Positions 35,391 to 44,753 of a DNA stretch of 64,000 bases are shown piece by piece. The notes below the pieces were generated by a model. It was not told where the DNA came from. It saw only the letters and a list, made by a program, of their open reading frames with translations, and ran no database searches. Both the position numbers and the translations under genes were made by a program. Position 1 is the first letter of the stretch. Each line of letters starts with the position of its first letter. The stretch is from positions 1,488,001 to 1,552,000 of the forward strand of contig NZ_JBKBEU010000001.1 in the NCBI RefSeq assembly GCF_047372505.1, read 5' to 3'. The stretch comes from Phaeobacter cretensis (GTDB lineage Bacteria > Pseudomonadota > Alphaproteobacteria > Rhodobacterales > Rhodobacteraceae).

Positions 35391-36139
35391 GCAAAGGCAT
35401 AACTCATATTTGGCGGCACCCGATCAAATCACATGGTCGGGAGCCGCTAGAGAGCGCCTCTTTGATCGCCGGGCAGTGTCTGCCCGGCGATCGCGTTTGG
35501 GCCGTTGCGCATGAGGCTTCCGAGGCCGATGGCAGCAATTGGGTGCCCTGCGCCAATTTTAGCCGCGTAGCCAAAGCTCCGCAGCTAATGGCTCTTGAGG
35601 CTCGCTATGATGAAACAAGTGAACAGGTCACTCTGATCCATCCGGGACAGGGCGAACTTACCTTCAGCCCCGATAGCGATGCGGACCTGCCGCGCTTCTT
35701 AGACTGGGTACGCCCCTTAATGCCCGAGAACCGTGCAGCCTCTGCCCGAGTTTTGCGGGTGCCGGGACGGGGCATGACCGACAGTGATTTCCCGTCAATC
35801 TCTCTGTGCAACTGGGCGTCACATCGGGCGGTGGAAGCCGCCATCAGCCACCCACTGTCGCCCCAACGTTGGCGAGGTAACATTTGGTTCGACACAGGCA
35901 ACGCCTGGGAAGAAAATGACTGGATAGGGCGCGACGTGCAGATTGGCGAAGCGGTTCTGACCATACGCGAACGCACCGTGCGGTGCCTCGCGACCACAAC
36001 CAACCCCGACACAGGCATACGTGATGCAGACACGCTCAAGACGTTGCGTGACACCTGGGGGCACCAGGATTTTGCTGTCTATGCAGAGGTCATCCAAGAC
36101 GGCGCGATCCGCGTTGGCGATAATGTAAAGGTGCTCTGA
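35387..36139 (+). CDS. MOSC-domain protein
   Basis: 250 residues. The N-terminal part matches the MOSC beta-barrel start (ITHIWRHPIKSHGREPLESA), and the C-terminal part has the ERTVRCLATTTNPDTGIRD region with its conserved cysteine, as in molybdenum-cofactor sulphurase C-terminal domain proteins that bind or carry sulphur or molybdenum cofactor. The start overlaps yidC by ATGA and its stop overlaps engB (TGATG), so yidC-MOSC-engB is a coupled unit, a common arrangement in Rhodobacterales. Specific function unknown. Confidence 0.92.
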   Translation: MSKGITHIWRHPIKSHGREPLESASLIAGQCLPGDRVWAVAHEASEADGSNWVPCANFSRVAKAPQLMALEARYDETSEQVTLIHPGQGELTFSPDSDADLPRFLDWVRPLMPENRAASARVLRVPGRGMTDSDFPSISLCNWASHRAVEAAISHPLSPQRWRGNIWFDTGNAWEENDWIGRDVQIGEAVLTIRERTVRCLATTTNPDTGIRDADTLKTLRDTWGHQDFAVYAEVIQDGAIRVGDNVKVL

Positions 36140-36789
36140 TGCAGATGCCGTTCCCCCTGGCCGAGTCGCCGGATGAACTCATGACAGAAAAAGGCCGCAA
36201 GCTTTTTGCTGGGCAATCGGAATTTGTCAAAGGCGTTGTAGCCATGTCCGGTCTCCCGCCTGCAGATCGGATCGAAGTCTGCTTTGCCGGCCGTTCCAAT
36301 GTGGGCAAATCAAGCCTTATCAACGCACTGACCGGTACCAAAGGTTTGGCGCGCGCCTCCAATACGCCCGGACGTACGCAGGAAATTAACTATTTCACAC
36401 AGGGACCTGAGCTCTATCTGGTTGACCTTCCAGGCTATGGGTACGCCAATGCCCCCCTGCCAGTTGTAGAGAAATGGCAACGTCTGCTGAAACAATATCT
36501 CTCAGGTCGTCAGACCCTGCGCCGCGCTTTCGTGCTGATCGATAGCCGCCATGGCATCAAAGCCGTCGATGACGAGATCATGACTCGACTCGATAGCTCT
36601 GCCGTTACATTCCAATGCGTTATGACCAAAGCCGACAAGGTCAAGGAGAAGGACCGCCCTGCCGTGATGGAACAAGTACGCAACGCGCTTTCCAAACATC
36701 CAGCGGCCTATCCCGAGATTGTACTGACCTCCTCGGAGAAAGGTGATGGTATCGCCACTCTTCGATCAATCATTGCCGGGCTTGAGTAA
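36139..36789 (+). CDS. engB: ribosome-biogenesis GTPase EngB/YsxC (YihA)
   Basis: 216 residues. The G1 motif is GRSNVGKSS (residues about 54-62), the switch region TPGRTQEINYF holds G2, G3 is DLPGYGYA, G4 is TKADKV, and G5 is in LTSSEKGDG. This is the EngB/YihA family of small GTPases needed for assembly of the 50S subunit. Its ATG overlaps the stop of the MOSC gene. A terminator follows about 30 bases after the stop. Confidence 0.97.
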   Translation: MQMPFPLAESPDELMTEKGRKLFAGQSEFVKGVVAMSGLPPADRIEVCFAGRSNVGKSSLINALTGTKGLARASNTPGRTQEINYFTQGPELYLVDLPGYGYANAPLPVVEKWQRLLKQYLSGRQTLRRAFVLIDSRHGIKAVDDEIMTRLDSSAVTFQCVMTKADKVKEKDRPAVMEQVRNALSKHPAAYPEIVLTSSEKGDGIATLRSIIAGLE

Positions 36790-36817
36790 CACCGGGACTC
36801 GCGCTTCTCTGAGTATT

Positions 36818-36855
36818 AAACGCCCCCGCGATCCGCTGATCTGGGGGTGTTTTTG
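36818..36855 (+). terminator. rho-independent terminator after engB
   Basis: ACGCCCCC pairs with GGGGGTGT around CGCGATCCGCTGATCT, followed by TTTTTG. The hairpin sits between convergent engB and the SDR gene. The T-run favours the rightward direction. Confidence 0.8.
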
Positions 36856-36882
36856 TCGCTGCCTGACCTAATAGGCCCTATA

Positions 36883-37611
36883 TCAGACGTGTTGTGCACC
36901 GTTCACTTCGATCTCTGCACCCGAGATATATGAACTCTGGTCCGAGCACAGGTAATAGATCGCAGCGGCCACTTCTTCTGGCTGGCCCAAACGTTGCAGC
37001 GGCAATTTCTCGACAATCTTGTCCGTGCCCGGCGACAGAATCGCAGTCTCAACCTCACCCGGCGCAATGGCATTTACACGCACCCCCAGCGGTCCAAAAT
37101 CATGTGCCATCTCGCGGGTCAAAGCAGCCAGTGCCGCCTTGGACGTCGCGTAGGCCGCGCCAGCAAAAGGATGCACGCGGCTGCCGGCGATCGAGGTCAC
37201 ATTGACCACTGATCCTTTGGCGGCTGCTAGCTCATCCTTCAACCCACGAGCCAATACAACCGACGAAAAGAAATTCACATGGAAGACCTTGCCCCATGTC
37301 ATCAAATCCGTGTCCAGCGTGCTCAACCGTTCACCCTCCGGTCCCTTGGGTGAGACACCAGCGTTATTCACCAGCGCATCAAGCTGACCGTCCAGAAGTT
37401 CCTGAATTACGCCGACTTTGTTGATCGTGTCCGTCGGATCAGAGAGATCAACTTGCACATGGTTTTGGTCGCCTCCACCCCACGGGCATTCAGCTGGAAA
37501 CGGTTGGCGTGAACAGGTGACTACCCGCCAGCCTTCAGCATTGAACCGCTGTACCGTGGCGTGACCAATGCCCCGGCTTGCGCCGGTCAACAACAGGGTC
37601 TTCTTGCGCAT
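36883..37611 (-). CDS. short-chain dehydrogenase/reductase (FabG-like)
   Basis: 242 residues. The NAD(P) motif is TGASRGIGHATV at 9-20, NNAG lies in ALVNNAGVSP, and the catalytic triad is Ser in NVTSIAGS and Tyr-x3-Lys in YATSKAA. The C-terminal part LCSDQSSYISGAEIEVNGAQ is that of classical FabG-like SDRs. Such enzymes reduce 3-oxo groups or oxidise alcohols; the substrate is not evident. Ribosome site AAGGATGGAAAG. It is convergent with engB and divergent from argB. Confidence 0.93.
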   Translation of the reverse strand: MRKKTLLLTGASRGIGHATVQRFNAEGWRVVTCSRQPFPAECPWGGGDQNHVQVDLSDPTDTINKVGVIQELLDGQLDALVNNAGVSPKGPEGERLSTLDTDLMTWGKVFHVNFFSSVVLARGLKDELAAAKGSVVNVTSIAGSRVHPFAGAAYATSKAALAALTREMAHDFGPLGVRVNAIAPGEVETAILSPGTDKIVEKLPLQRLGQPEEVAAAIYYLCSDQSSYISGAEIEVNGAQHV

Positions 37612-37835
37612 CTTTCCATCCTTGGCCTTAGGCCATAATCGAGGTTTAGCCCGACATTCAGAAAATCCGCACTCTATCTTAGGCGCGTCCAGCCGAACCT
37701 AGCACCTCCTCGCGCGGCCGCAATGGGGCGAATACGATGTCCGGTGCTTGGCACCGCGAACAGAACCGCGTAACACAAGCCCCATGGCACAGCCGCACGC
37801 GCCGTTTGCTACTGCCAGCTCCAGGGATTGCAACG

Positions 37836-38696
37836 ATGAAGAAACAAGACATGAACCGCGATTGGATTGCTACAGCCGAAACCCTCTCTAGCGCACTGCC
37901 CTACCTGCAACGCTATGATGGCGCCATTGTCGTAATAAAACTGGGCGGCCACGCCATGGGTAGCGACGAGGCTATGGACACTTTTGCCCGCGACATCGTG
38001 CTAATGCGTCAGGTCGGAGTAAACCCGGTGATCGTCCATGGCGGCGGCCCAATGATCAATGCCATGCTGGAAAAGCTACAGATCAAATCCAACTTCGTGA
38101 ACGGAAAACGGGTAACAGATGCGGAAACGATGAATGTCGTCGAAATGGTGCTTTCTGGCGTCGTCAACAAGCGCATCGTACAGGCGATCAACCGTCAAGG
38201 CGGCGCTGCTGTTGGGCTGTCGGGTAAAGATGCCAACCTTATCACCTGCACTCAGACAAACCCGGATCTGGGTTTTGTCGGCACCCCGTCCGAGATGGAC
38301 CCAACCGTGCTGCGCCATCTCTTTGAACAAGATATGATCCCTGTCATTGCCCCTATTGGCGCGGGGCCGGAAGGCGAAACCTTCAATATCAACGGCGACA
38401 CTGCGGCAGGTGCGATTGCGGCAGCGCTCCAGGCTGACCGCCTGTTGTTGCTTACTGATGTCTCCGGCGTGAAAAACCGCGAAGGTGAGGTCGTGACCGA
38501 ACTGAAGGCCGCCGACGTTGAGGCAATGACCCGCGACGGCGTAATCATCGGCGGTATGATCCCCAAGACCGAAACCGCTCTCTCCGCCGTGCGCAACGGC
38601 GTTCGTGCCTGCACCATTGTGGATGGCCGTGTCCCAAATGCAGTACTACTGGAACTGTTTACCGATCATGGCGCTGGCTCCATGATCCGGCCTTGA
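37836..38696 (+). CDS. argB: acetylglutamate kinase
   Basis: 286 residues from ATG 37836 (AGGGA upstream); a further in-frame ATG at 37851 is possible, and the frame is open upstream to 37737 without support. Family motifs include VVIKLGGHAMG at the N-terminus, VNPVIVHGGGPMINAML, then SGKDANLI and FNINGDTAAGAIAAAL, and VSGVKNREGEV. ArgB phosphorylates N-acetylglutamate in arginine synthesis and is usually feedback-inhibited by arginine. It stands alone; in many relatives it follows engB as here. Confidence 0.97.
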   Translation: MKKQDMNRDWIATAETLSSALPYLQRYDGAIVVIKLGGHAMGSDEAMDTFARDIVLMRQVGVNPVIVHGGGPMINAMLEKLQIKSNFVNGKRVTDAETMNVVEMVLSGVVNKRIVQAINRQGGAAVGLSGKDANLITCTQTNPDLGFVGTPSEMDPTVLRHLFEQDMIPVIAPIGAGPEGETFNINGDTAAGAIAAALQADRLLLLTDVSGVKNREGEVVTELKAADVEAMTRDGVIIGGMIPKTETALSAVRNGVRACTIVDGRVPNAVLLELFTDHGAGSMIRP

Positions 38697-38813
38697 GGCG
38701 GACTGATCTAACCGGCTTCATAGGATAGGCGTTACTACCTACAAGCTTTACGACGAGTTTACGTGAGTGAAATCCCTTTAGGGAAACGCGCCGATCTGCG
38801 CTAGACTGTCGTT

Positions 38814-39593
38814 ATGACCACCCCCCCTAATCCGGCCAAGGTCGTTGTGGAGCACTCCACATCGGCTGCCGTTGCTGACCCTATTAAGAGCGCACCAGAC
38901 TACGCCACGCTGCAAGATGCGGCTGATGTGCATGGGCTGGACATCTACGGTGGCTTTCATCCGACACATTCACAACTTACCAATATACCCGGCGCGGATA
39001 GTCCGGATAGTTCGTCCAGAACCGGAACCTACGGCACAATGATTCTACTGGGCGCGACAGCGTCTTTTTGGCCAAACTTCACCAATAGTCGCGAATATAT
39101 GGATGGCGCGGCGCACCCCATTGATCGCTGGTCCAACCGTATCATTGAACGTATGGCACAGGCATGGGGCGCGTGCCCCGCATACCCGTTCACCGAGCCA
39201 CCATTTATGCCATTTGTGGCTTGGGCTTTGGCTACTGGCCGCAGTTTCACATCGCCGTCGCAAATGCTGGTGCATGATCGCTATGGCATGATGATTTCCT
39301 ATCGCGGCGCGCTATATTTCGCGCATCACATTGATCTCCCACCCCCGCCAATGGCCGAGGCACCCTGCCTCAGCTGTATCGACCAACCCTGCCTTTCCAC
39401 CTGCCCGGCAGAGGCCCTGTCACATGGCGGACCTTACAATCTGGCGGCCTGCCACAGCCATCTTGATAGCGGGTCTGGAACGCCCTGTCTGTCCGGCGGC
39501 TGCCTTGCACGCCGTGCCTGCCCATTGAGCGCAGGCGCTTCCCGTACCCCGGCGCAATCCGCCCATCACATGAGGTATTTTCACACAAAATGA
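38814..39593 (+). CDS. lone Fe-S (ferredoxin-like) protein
   Basis: 259 residues. The first 170 or so have no motif I recognise (it includes a WPNFTNSREYMDGAAHPIDRW stretch). Residues about 183-240 hold cysteine clusters: CLSCIDQPCLSTCP followed by CHSH, CLSGGC and ARRACP, enough for one or two 4Fe-4S clusters and reminiscent of the C-terminal Fe-S domain of QueG-type epoxyqueuosine reductases. The N-terminal part lacks the cobalamin-binding region of QueG, so this is not QueG itself. The stop overlaps the next gene's ATG (ATGA). No ribosome site is obvious before its ATG at 38814. Confidence 0.7.
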   Translation: MTTPPNPAKVVVEHSTSAAVADPIKSAPDYATLQDAADVHGLDIYGGFHPTHSQLTNIPGADSPDSSSRTGTYGTMILLGATASFWPNFTNSREYMDGAAHPIDRWSNRIIERMAQAWGACPAYPFTEPPFMPFVAWALATGRSFTSPSQMLVHDRYGMMISYRGALYFAHHIDLPPPPMAEAPCLSCIDQPCLSTCPAEALSHGGPYNLAACHSHLDSGSGTPCLSGGCLARRACPLSAGASRTPAQSAHHMRYFHTK

Positions 39594-40087
39594 CCTGTAC
39601 GCTGATCCTGACCCGCCACGCAAAATCTGCCTGGGACACATCCGCCCCCAGCGACCACGCCCGTCCGCTAAACAACCGGGGGCGCCATTCGGCCACCGCC
39701 GTCGGCACTTGGTTGCGTGACATCGGAATGATCCCGGATCAGGTGATATCCTCCTCCGCCCAGCGTACTCGTGAAACCTGTGAGCTGATGAAACTGGGGG
39801 CGCCTGCTGTTTTTATCGAACGTCTCTATCACGCAAGCGCCGACATCCTGTTTCAGGTGCTGCGCGAAGCTGAACACAACACCGTGCTGGTTCTTGGGCA
39901 CAATCCTGGTCTGGCTGCCTTTGCCCACTCCATTGTGCGACATCCGCCCGATCATTCGCGATTTGACGATTTCCCTACCGGAGCCACGATGATTGCCCGT
40001 TTTGACATAGGCACATGGGTCGATTTGACCTGGAGCAGTGGCAAAGTGGCGGAATTCACTGTGCCACGTGAACTACTAGGGGCCTAA
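39590..40087 (+). CDS. SixA-like histidine phosphatase
   Basis: 165 residues. The N-terminal catalytic motif is LILTRHAKSAW (RHxxS pattern), then SSAQRTRETCEL, and the second histidine lies in VLVLGHNPGL. It is a single-domain member of the histidine phosphatase superfamily, closest to SixA, which dephosphorylates phosphohistidine proteins, but other substrates are possible. Its ATG overlaps the stop of the Fe-S protein gene, so the two are translated together. It is followed by a terminator. Confidence 0.92.
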   Translation: MTCTLILTRHAKSAWDTSAPSDHARPLNNRGRHSATAVGTWLRDIGMIPDQVISSSAQRTRETCELMKLGAPAVFIERLYHASADILFQVLREAEHNTVLVLGHNPGLAAFAHSIVRHPPDHSRFDDFPTGATMIARFDIGTWVDLTWSSGKVAEFTVPRELLGA

Positions 40088-40107
40088 CGAAACACAAATC
40101 TAAAACG

Positions 40108-40136
40108 AAAAGGCCGGGCGATTTGCCCGGCCTTTG
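40108..40136. terminator. bidirectional terminator between the phosphatase and aapP
   Basis: AAAGGCCGGGC and GCCCGGCCTTT form an 11-bp stem around GATTT. Read leftward it is followed by TTTTCGTTTT, ideal for aapP; read rightward by a shorter T-run. Genes on both sides converge here. Confidence 0.85.
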
Positions 40137-40157
40137 CCTTGTTACGAATATAAGACC

Positions 40158-40949
40158 TTAGTGGCCGAGGATCTGACTTAGGAACAGTTTGGTACGGTCG
40201 CTTTGCGGGTTGTTGAAGAACTCTTCCGGTTCATTTTGCTCCACAATCTGACCTGCATCCATAAAGATAACGCGGTTGGCCACCTGACGGGCAAAACCCA
40301 TCTCGTGGGTCACACACAGCATGGTCATGCCTTCCTCGGCCAGTTCGATCATAGTGTCCAGCACCTCTTTGATCATCTCTGGATCCAACGCCGACGTTGG
40401 TTCATCGAACAACATGATCCGTGGCATCATGCAGAGGCTGCGGGCGATCGCCACACGCTGCTGCTGACCGCCAGAGAGCATGCCGGGATACTTGTTGGCT
40501 TGCTCCGGGATTTTCACCTTCTCAAGGAAGTGCATCGCGCGCTCTTCAGCCTCTTTCTTGGGCGTTTTACGCACCCAAATCGGGGCCAGCGTGCAATTTT
40601 CGAGAATGGTCAAATGTGGAAACAGGTTAAAGTGCTGGAACACCATACCAACCTCAGAACGGATCTTGTCGATGTTCTTGAGGTCGTTGGACAATTCAGT
40701 ACCATCAACAACGATCTTGCCTTGCTGGTGTTCTTCCAGCGCGTTGAGGCAACGAATCAAAGTGGATTTGCCAGAGCCAGACGGGCCCGCGATAACGATC
40801 CGCTCGCCCTGATTGACGGTCAGATTGATGTCGCGCAGCACGTGAAACGAGCCGTACCACTTATTCATGTTATTGATTTCGATAGCAACTTCATCGCTCA
40901 CCTGCATTTTGGTGCGGTCGATTGCGCGATCAGACATAAGTTCAGACAT
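40158..40949 (-). CDS. aapP: general L-amino-acid ABC transporter ATP-binding protein AapP
   Basis: 263 residues. Walker A is GPSGSGKST at 55-63, the signature LSGGQQQRVAIARSL, Walker B MLFDEPTSALDPEM, and H-loop CVTHEMGFARQ. It is of the polar-amino-acid type (GlnQ/GltL-like). It is the last gene of the leftward aapJQMP operon and follows aapM by 12 bases. It powers uptake of a broad set of L-amino acids. Confidence 0.96.
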   Translation of the reverse strand: MSELMSDRAIDRTKMQVSDEVAIEINNMNKWYGSFHVLRDINLTVNQGERIVIAGPSGSGKSTLIRCLNALEEHQQGKIVVDGTELSNDLKNIDKIRSEVGMVFQHFNLFPHLTILENCTLAPIWVRKTPKKEAEERAMHFLEKVKIPEQANKYPGMLSGGQQQRVAIARSLCMMPRIMLFDEPTSALDPEMIKEVLDTMIELAEEGMTMLCVTHEMGFARQVANRVIFMDAGQIVEQNEPEEFFNNPQSDRTKLFLSQILGH

Positions 40950-40961
40950 ATGTTGAACTCC

Positions 40962-42260
40962 TTAACGGTGGTCGGTGGCGAGACGACGCTCGAGCCACTG
41001 TGAGTATTGAGAGATGCCGTAGCAAACGATGAAGAACAGGAAAGCCGCAAACCCGAGAAGTTCCCAGTAAACCCCGTTCCATTCAGTCGAGGCGAGAATT
41101 GGACCACGGATCATACCCACGAGATCGAACATCGAAATGACCGACACGAGAGTAGTGTCCTTGAACAGACCAACGGCCACATTCACGATACCAGGGATCG
41201 AGATCTTCAACGCTTGGGGAAGAATGATCAGACGCATTGCTTGCGGATAATCAAGGCCCAGACTGTCTGCCGCTTCGTACTGCCCTTTAGGCAAGGCAGC
41301 CAGCCCACCCCGGATCACTTCGGCGATATAGGCCGACGAGAATAGGGTGATCATGATTACGACGCGCAGGAACAAATCAACGGTAGCATCCGGTGGGAAG
41401 AAATACGACAGCATCACTGACGCCACGAACAGCAGCGTGATCAGTGGCACACCACGTACGAATTCGATGAAGACGACGCAGATCCACTTAATCAACGGCA
41501 TGTTCGACTGACGCCCAAGCGCGAGCGCGATACCTAGCGGAACCGAAAGCGAAACGCAGGTCACACCCAGCATCATGTTCAGCATGAAGCCACCGAGATC
41601 ACGCGACGGTACTGCTTCCAACAGAGCATTGTCGGAGGCCCCATCGGGGATCAGCACGCCACCGATGTTCCAAACCACCAGTGCCGTTACAATTGCGCCG
41701 AAGAAGCCAGCCGCAAAGCTGCTTTTGCCGTATTTCTGGAACACGAAGCCAGCGGCAACAAAGCCAACCAGCGCAATGATTGGCACCAGGATGCTTCCAC
41801 CCCAGATCAGCCAAAAGGCCAAGAACGGGTAGATCGCGGTGAAGATCAGCAGCTTGCGCGGTAGGTCAAAGAACAGCACAGGTGTCAACGCAATCAGCAG
41901 TAGCAGCAGCGCCAGATTTGGACGCCAGTACGCACTGGACGGATATTTGAACCCATAGAGCAGCTGGTTCCAGCGCTCGGTAAGCACCGAGAAACAGGCC
42001 CCAACCTTGCCATCCAGAACCTCACGGCATTCCGCGAGCGAATTGGTCGTCCACACACCGTTGAGCAACCACGGAACCGTCGTGCTCAGTAGTGAATAGA
42101 TCAATACCAGGGCAACTAGTGTGAGTATCGAGTTGGGGATGCTGGAGAACAGGTTCTCGCGCACCCATTTATAGACCCCAGTCTCGCGAGCCGGTGGCGG
42201 CGATTCTGGGATTGTGCCTTTGGCAACAAAGGCAATCGGATTTGTTGTCTTGTCACTCAT
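40962..42260 (-). CDS. aapM: general L-amino-acid ABC transporter permease AapM
   Basis: 432 residues, the long form typical of AapM (about 430). Multiple helices, including an N-terminal extension with a large periplasmic loop (CREVLDGKVGACFSVL), and a C-terminal HisM/GlnP-type permease core: LIKWICVVFIEFVRGVPLI and the EAA-like loop QYEAADSLGLDYPQAMRLII. It pairs with AapQ. The start is 3 bases after the aapQ stop. Confidence 0.95.
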   Translation of the reverse strand: MSDKTTNPIAFVAKGTIPESPPPARETGVYKWVRENLFSSIPNSILTLVALVLIYSLLSTTVPWLLNGVWTTNSLAECREVLDGKVGACFSVLTERWNQLLYGFKYPSSAYWRPNLALLLLLIALTPVLFFDLPRKLLIFTAIYPFLAFWLIWGGSILVPIIALVGFVAAGFVFQKYGKSSFAAGFFGAIVTALVVWNIGGVLIPDGASDNALLEAVPSRDLGGFMLNMMLGVTCVSLSVPLGIALALGRQSNMPLIKWICVVFIEFVRGVPLITLLFVASVMLSYFFPPDATVDLFLRVVIMITLFSSAYIAEVIRGGLAALPKGQYEAADSLGLDYPQAMRLIILPQALKISIPGIVNVAVGLFKDTTLVSVISMFDLVGMIRGPILASTEWNGVYWELLGFAAFLFFIVCYGISQYSQWLERRLATDHR

Positions 42261-42263
42261 GGC

Positions 42264-43496
42264 TCAGCGCTCCTTCAGCTTCACGGAGGCGTTGTAGACG
42301 TTCATCGCCATCGAAATCAGCAGCGATGCCGTGAGATAGAACAACATCAGCAAAAGCACGCATTCAATCGCGCGGCCGGTCTGGTTCAGGGTAATCCCGC
42401 CCAGTGTCGCGGTGATGTCTGCATAGCCAACGGCAATCGCCAGCGATGAGTTCTTGGTAATATTGAGGAAGTTGGAGATCAGTGGTGGAATGATCACACG
42501 TAGTGCCTGTGGAAGCACGACCAGGTTCATGATCCGCCCAGAGCGCAATCCAAGCGCAGCTGCGGCTTCAGTCTGGCCTTGGTTGATCGCCTGGATACCC
42601 GCCCGGACATTTTCCGCGATAAAGGCACCGGTATAGATCGACAGAGCAAACCAAAGTGCGATCAGCGGTCCACCAATCTTAATCCCGCCCTTGAAGTTGA
42701 AACCTTTCAGCTCCGGCACTTCCCAGGAGAGGCCCATGATGAAGAGCACCAAAAGCAGCGGCACCAGCCAAACACCCAAAGCAATCAGTTTGGTGTTGGG
42801 GCGAACACCCGTTTCTTCCTGCGTCTTGGTCGCGTTGGTTTCAACCTTGCGCATAACGAAGAATGACGCCGCGAGGGTTGCCAACACCACCAGCCAGTTC
42901 ATGGCACCGGACGTAAACAGGCCACTCTCGAACCAAGGCATCGGAATGTAGACACCCCGGTTGGTGAAGGCGAAGAGGTCAAACAACATGCTCGACGTGG
43001 GATTGTCTCCGCGGAACTCCCGCGGGCCGGGCATCACGGCGGTCATGATGGTGAAAATAATGATGATCCAGATTAGAACCGGAATATTGCGGAAAATTTC
43101 CACATATACTGCCATCAATTTAGAGACGAGCCAGTTGTTCGATAGGCGCAGGACGCCAGCAATCACGCCGAATACTGTGGCGGTGATACAGGCAAGAAAT
43201 GCCACTAGCAGCGTGTTCAGAACACCAACAACAGCAGCACGAGCGTGGCTGGACTGACTGTCATATTCGATCAGACGCTGGTTGATATCGTAACCGGATG
43301 GATCCCCTAGGAAACCATATGAGATATTCAGACCCGCAGCACGCAGGTTCTGAATAAGGTTGTTCCCCAAATACCAGATGGCCAAGGCCAGAACCAGTGC
43401 AGCAATCGCCTGGAAGGTCAAAGAACGATAGCGGGTATCGTTGACCAACATGGACAGCTGAAACTGTGCCTTTGGAGGGTCAGTGAGAGTTGACAT
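42264..43496 (-). CDS. aapQ: general L-amino-acid ABC transporter permease AapQ
   Basis: 410 residues. The long N-terminal half (residues 1-150) ends in the periplasmic/permease region LMAVYVEIFRNIPVLIWIII, and the C-terminal half has the coupling loop EAAAALGLRSGRIMNLVVLP. It forms the channel with AapM. Between aapJ and aapQ, 143 bases contain a terminator-like hairpin, so this gene probably depends on readthrough from aapJ. Confidence 0.95.
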   Translation of the reverse strand: MSTLTDPPKAQFQLSMLVNDTRYRSLTFQAIAALVLALAIWYLGNNLIQNLRAAGLNISYGFLGDPSGYDINQRLIEYDSQSSHARAAVVGVLNTLLVAFLACITATVFGVIAGVLRLSNNWLVSKLMAVYVEIFRNIPVLIWIIIIFTIMTAVMPGPREFRGDNPTSSMLFDLFAFTNRGVYIPMPWFESGLFTSGAMNWLVVLATLAASFFVMRKVETNATKTQEETGVRPNTKLIALGVWLVPLLLVLFIMGLSWEVPELKGFNFKGGIKIGGPLIALWFALSIYTGAFIAENVRAGIQAINQGQTEAAAALGLRSGRIMNLVVLPQALRVIIPPLISNFLNITKNSSLAIAVGYADITATLGGITLNQTGRAIECVLLLMLFYLTASLLISMAMNVYNASVKLKER

Positions 43497-43596
43497 GTAC
43501 TAGTGATCCCCGTGGCTTATAGGTCGACTGTCCGGCGGGGTTGGTTCCCTGCTCGCATCAGACCTTAAGCGTTTTTGTTAGGATAAGTCGGCAATG

Positions 43597-43629
43597 GAAA
43601 AGGGCGCAGGTTGGTCCTGCGCCCTTTCC
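43597..43629 (-). terminator. intra-operon terminator/attenuator between aapJ and aapQ
   Basis: AAAGGGCGCAGG (43599-43610) and CCTGCGCCCTTT (43616-43627) form a perfect 12-bp stem; leftward it is followed by TCC after TTTT. It follows the aapJ stop by 13 bases. Partial termination would give more binding protein than permease, as is common in such operons. Confidence 0.8.
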
Positions 43630-43639
43630 TCAGTAGTTT

Positions 43640-44656
43640 TTAGCGGAAGGGCGGAGCGTAGAGCAGGCCGCCTTCGGTCCACTGTGCGTTCAGACCGCGT
43701 GCCAGACCGATCGGAGTGTCTTCACCGATGTTCTTAGCAAACACTTCACCGTAGTTGCCGCCTGCGCCGATTGCGTTTTTCGCCCAGTCGGCAGACAGAC
43801 CCAGCATCTCGCCCAGAGTACCTTCGGTACCCAGCAGACGGTTGATTTCAGGGTTCTCGGTGCCAGCAGCCATTTCGGCGATATTGGCAGAGGTCACGCC
43901 CAGCTCTTCAGCTGCGATCAGCGACATCAGGCTCCAGCGAACAACATCGCCCCACTCGTGGTCGCCGTGACGAACCAGCGGGCCCAGAGGCTCTTTGGAG
44001 ATGATTTCGGGCAGCAGAGTATGCGCTGAAGGATCGTCAAAGGTCGCGCGAGTTGCGGCCAGACCGGATGCGTCCGTGGTATAAACGTCGCACGCACCTG
44101 CTAGGTACTGCTGCTGCGCTTCCGCGTTAGTTTCGATCGGAACCGGCTCATAGCTGATGTTGTTGGAACGGAAGAAGTCCGCCAAGTTCAGCTCGGTTGT
44201 GGTACCGGTCTGGATGCAGACAGTCGCGCCGTCGAGTTCCTTCGCGGAGGACACACCCAGTTCCTTGGGAACCATGAAGCCCTGACCATCGTAGTAGTTA
44301 ACGCCAACAAATTCGAACTTCAGGTCGACATCGCGGCTGAAGGTCCATGTGGTGTTACGCGCCAGCATGTCGATCTCGCCGGAGGCCAGAGCGGTGAAGC
44401 GGGTTTTGCCAGTGGTCGGTACGAACTCAACGGCGGTCGAGTCGCCCAGAACAGCCGCAGCAACTGCGCGACAGACGGCAACGTCAAAACCTTCCCATTC
44501 GCCATTGGCATTGGGCGCGGCAAAGCCGACCAGACCAGTGGTCACACCACAGTTCAGTTTACCGCGGGCCTTGACGTCGTCCAGCGTACCCGCTGCAGCG
44601 GCACCGGCAGCAAGACCAGCAATAGTCAATGCACCCAAAATTACCTTATTCTTCAT
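43640..44656 (-). CDS. aapJ: general L-amino-acid ABC transporter substrate-binding protein AapJ
   Basis: 338 residues. Residues 1-22 (MKNKVILGALTIAGLAAGAA) are a signal peptide. The mature part starts GTLDDVKARGKLNCGVTTGL and shows the amino-acid binding fold of family 3, with LARNTTWTFSRDVDL and QQQYLAGACDVYTTDASGLA as landmarks. It is the periplasmic receptor of the AapJQMP system. GGAAGAGG precedes the ATG. It is the first gene, with a regulatory inverted repeat about 100 bases upstream. Confidence 0.97.
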   Translation of the reverse strand: MKNKVILGALTIAGLAAGAAAAGTLDDVKARGKLNCGVTTGLVGFAAPNANGEWEGFDVAVCRAVAAAVLGDSTAVEFVPTTGKTRFTALASGEIDMLARNTTWTFSRDVDLKFEFVGVNYYDGQGFMVPKELGVSSAKELDGATVCIQTGTTTELNLADFFRSNNISYEPVPIETNAEAQQQYLAGACDVYTTDASGLAATRATFDDPSAHTLLPEIISKEPLGPLVRHGDHEWGDVVRWSLMSLIAAEELGVTSANIAEMAAGTENPEINRLLGTEGTLGEMLGLSADWAKNAIGAGGNYGEVFAKNIGEDTPIGLARGLNAQWTEGGLLYAPPFR

Positions 44657-44753
44657 GTTTACCTCTTCCTGATTGTCCGCCTATTTGACGGCTCTTTTTG
44701 CCCGGCACCAGCTATGCCGGAGATAGGTGTTGAAACAGGGTTTGTCCCATTTC

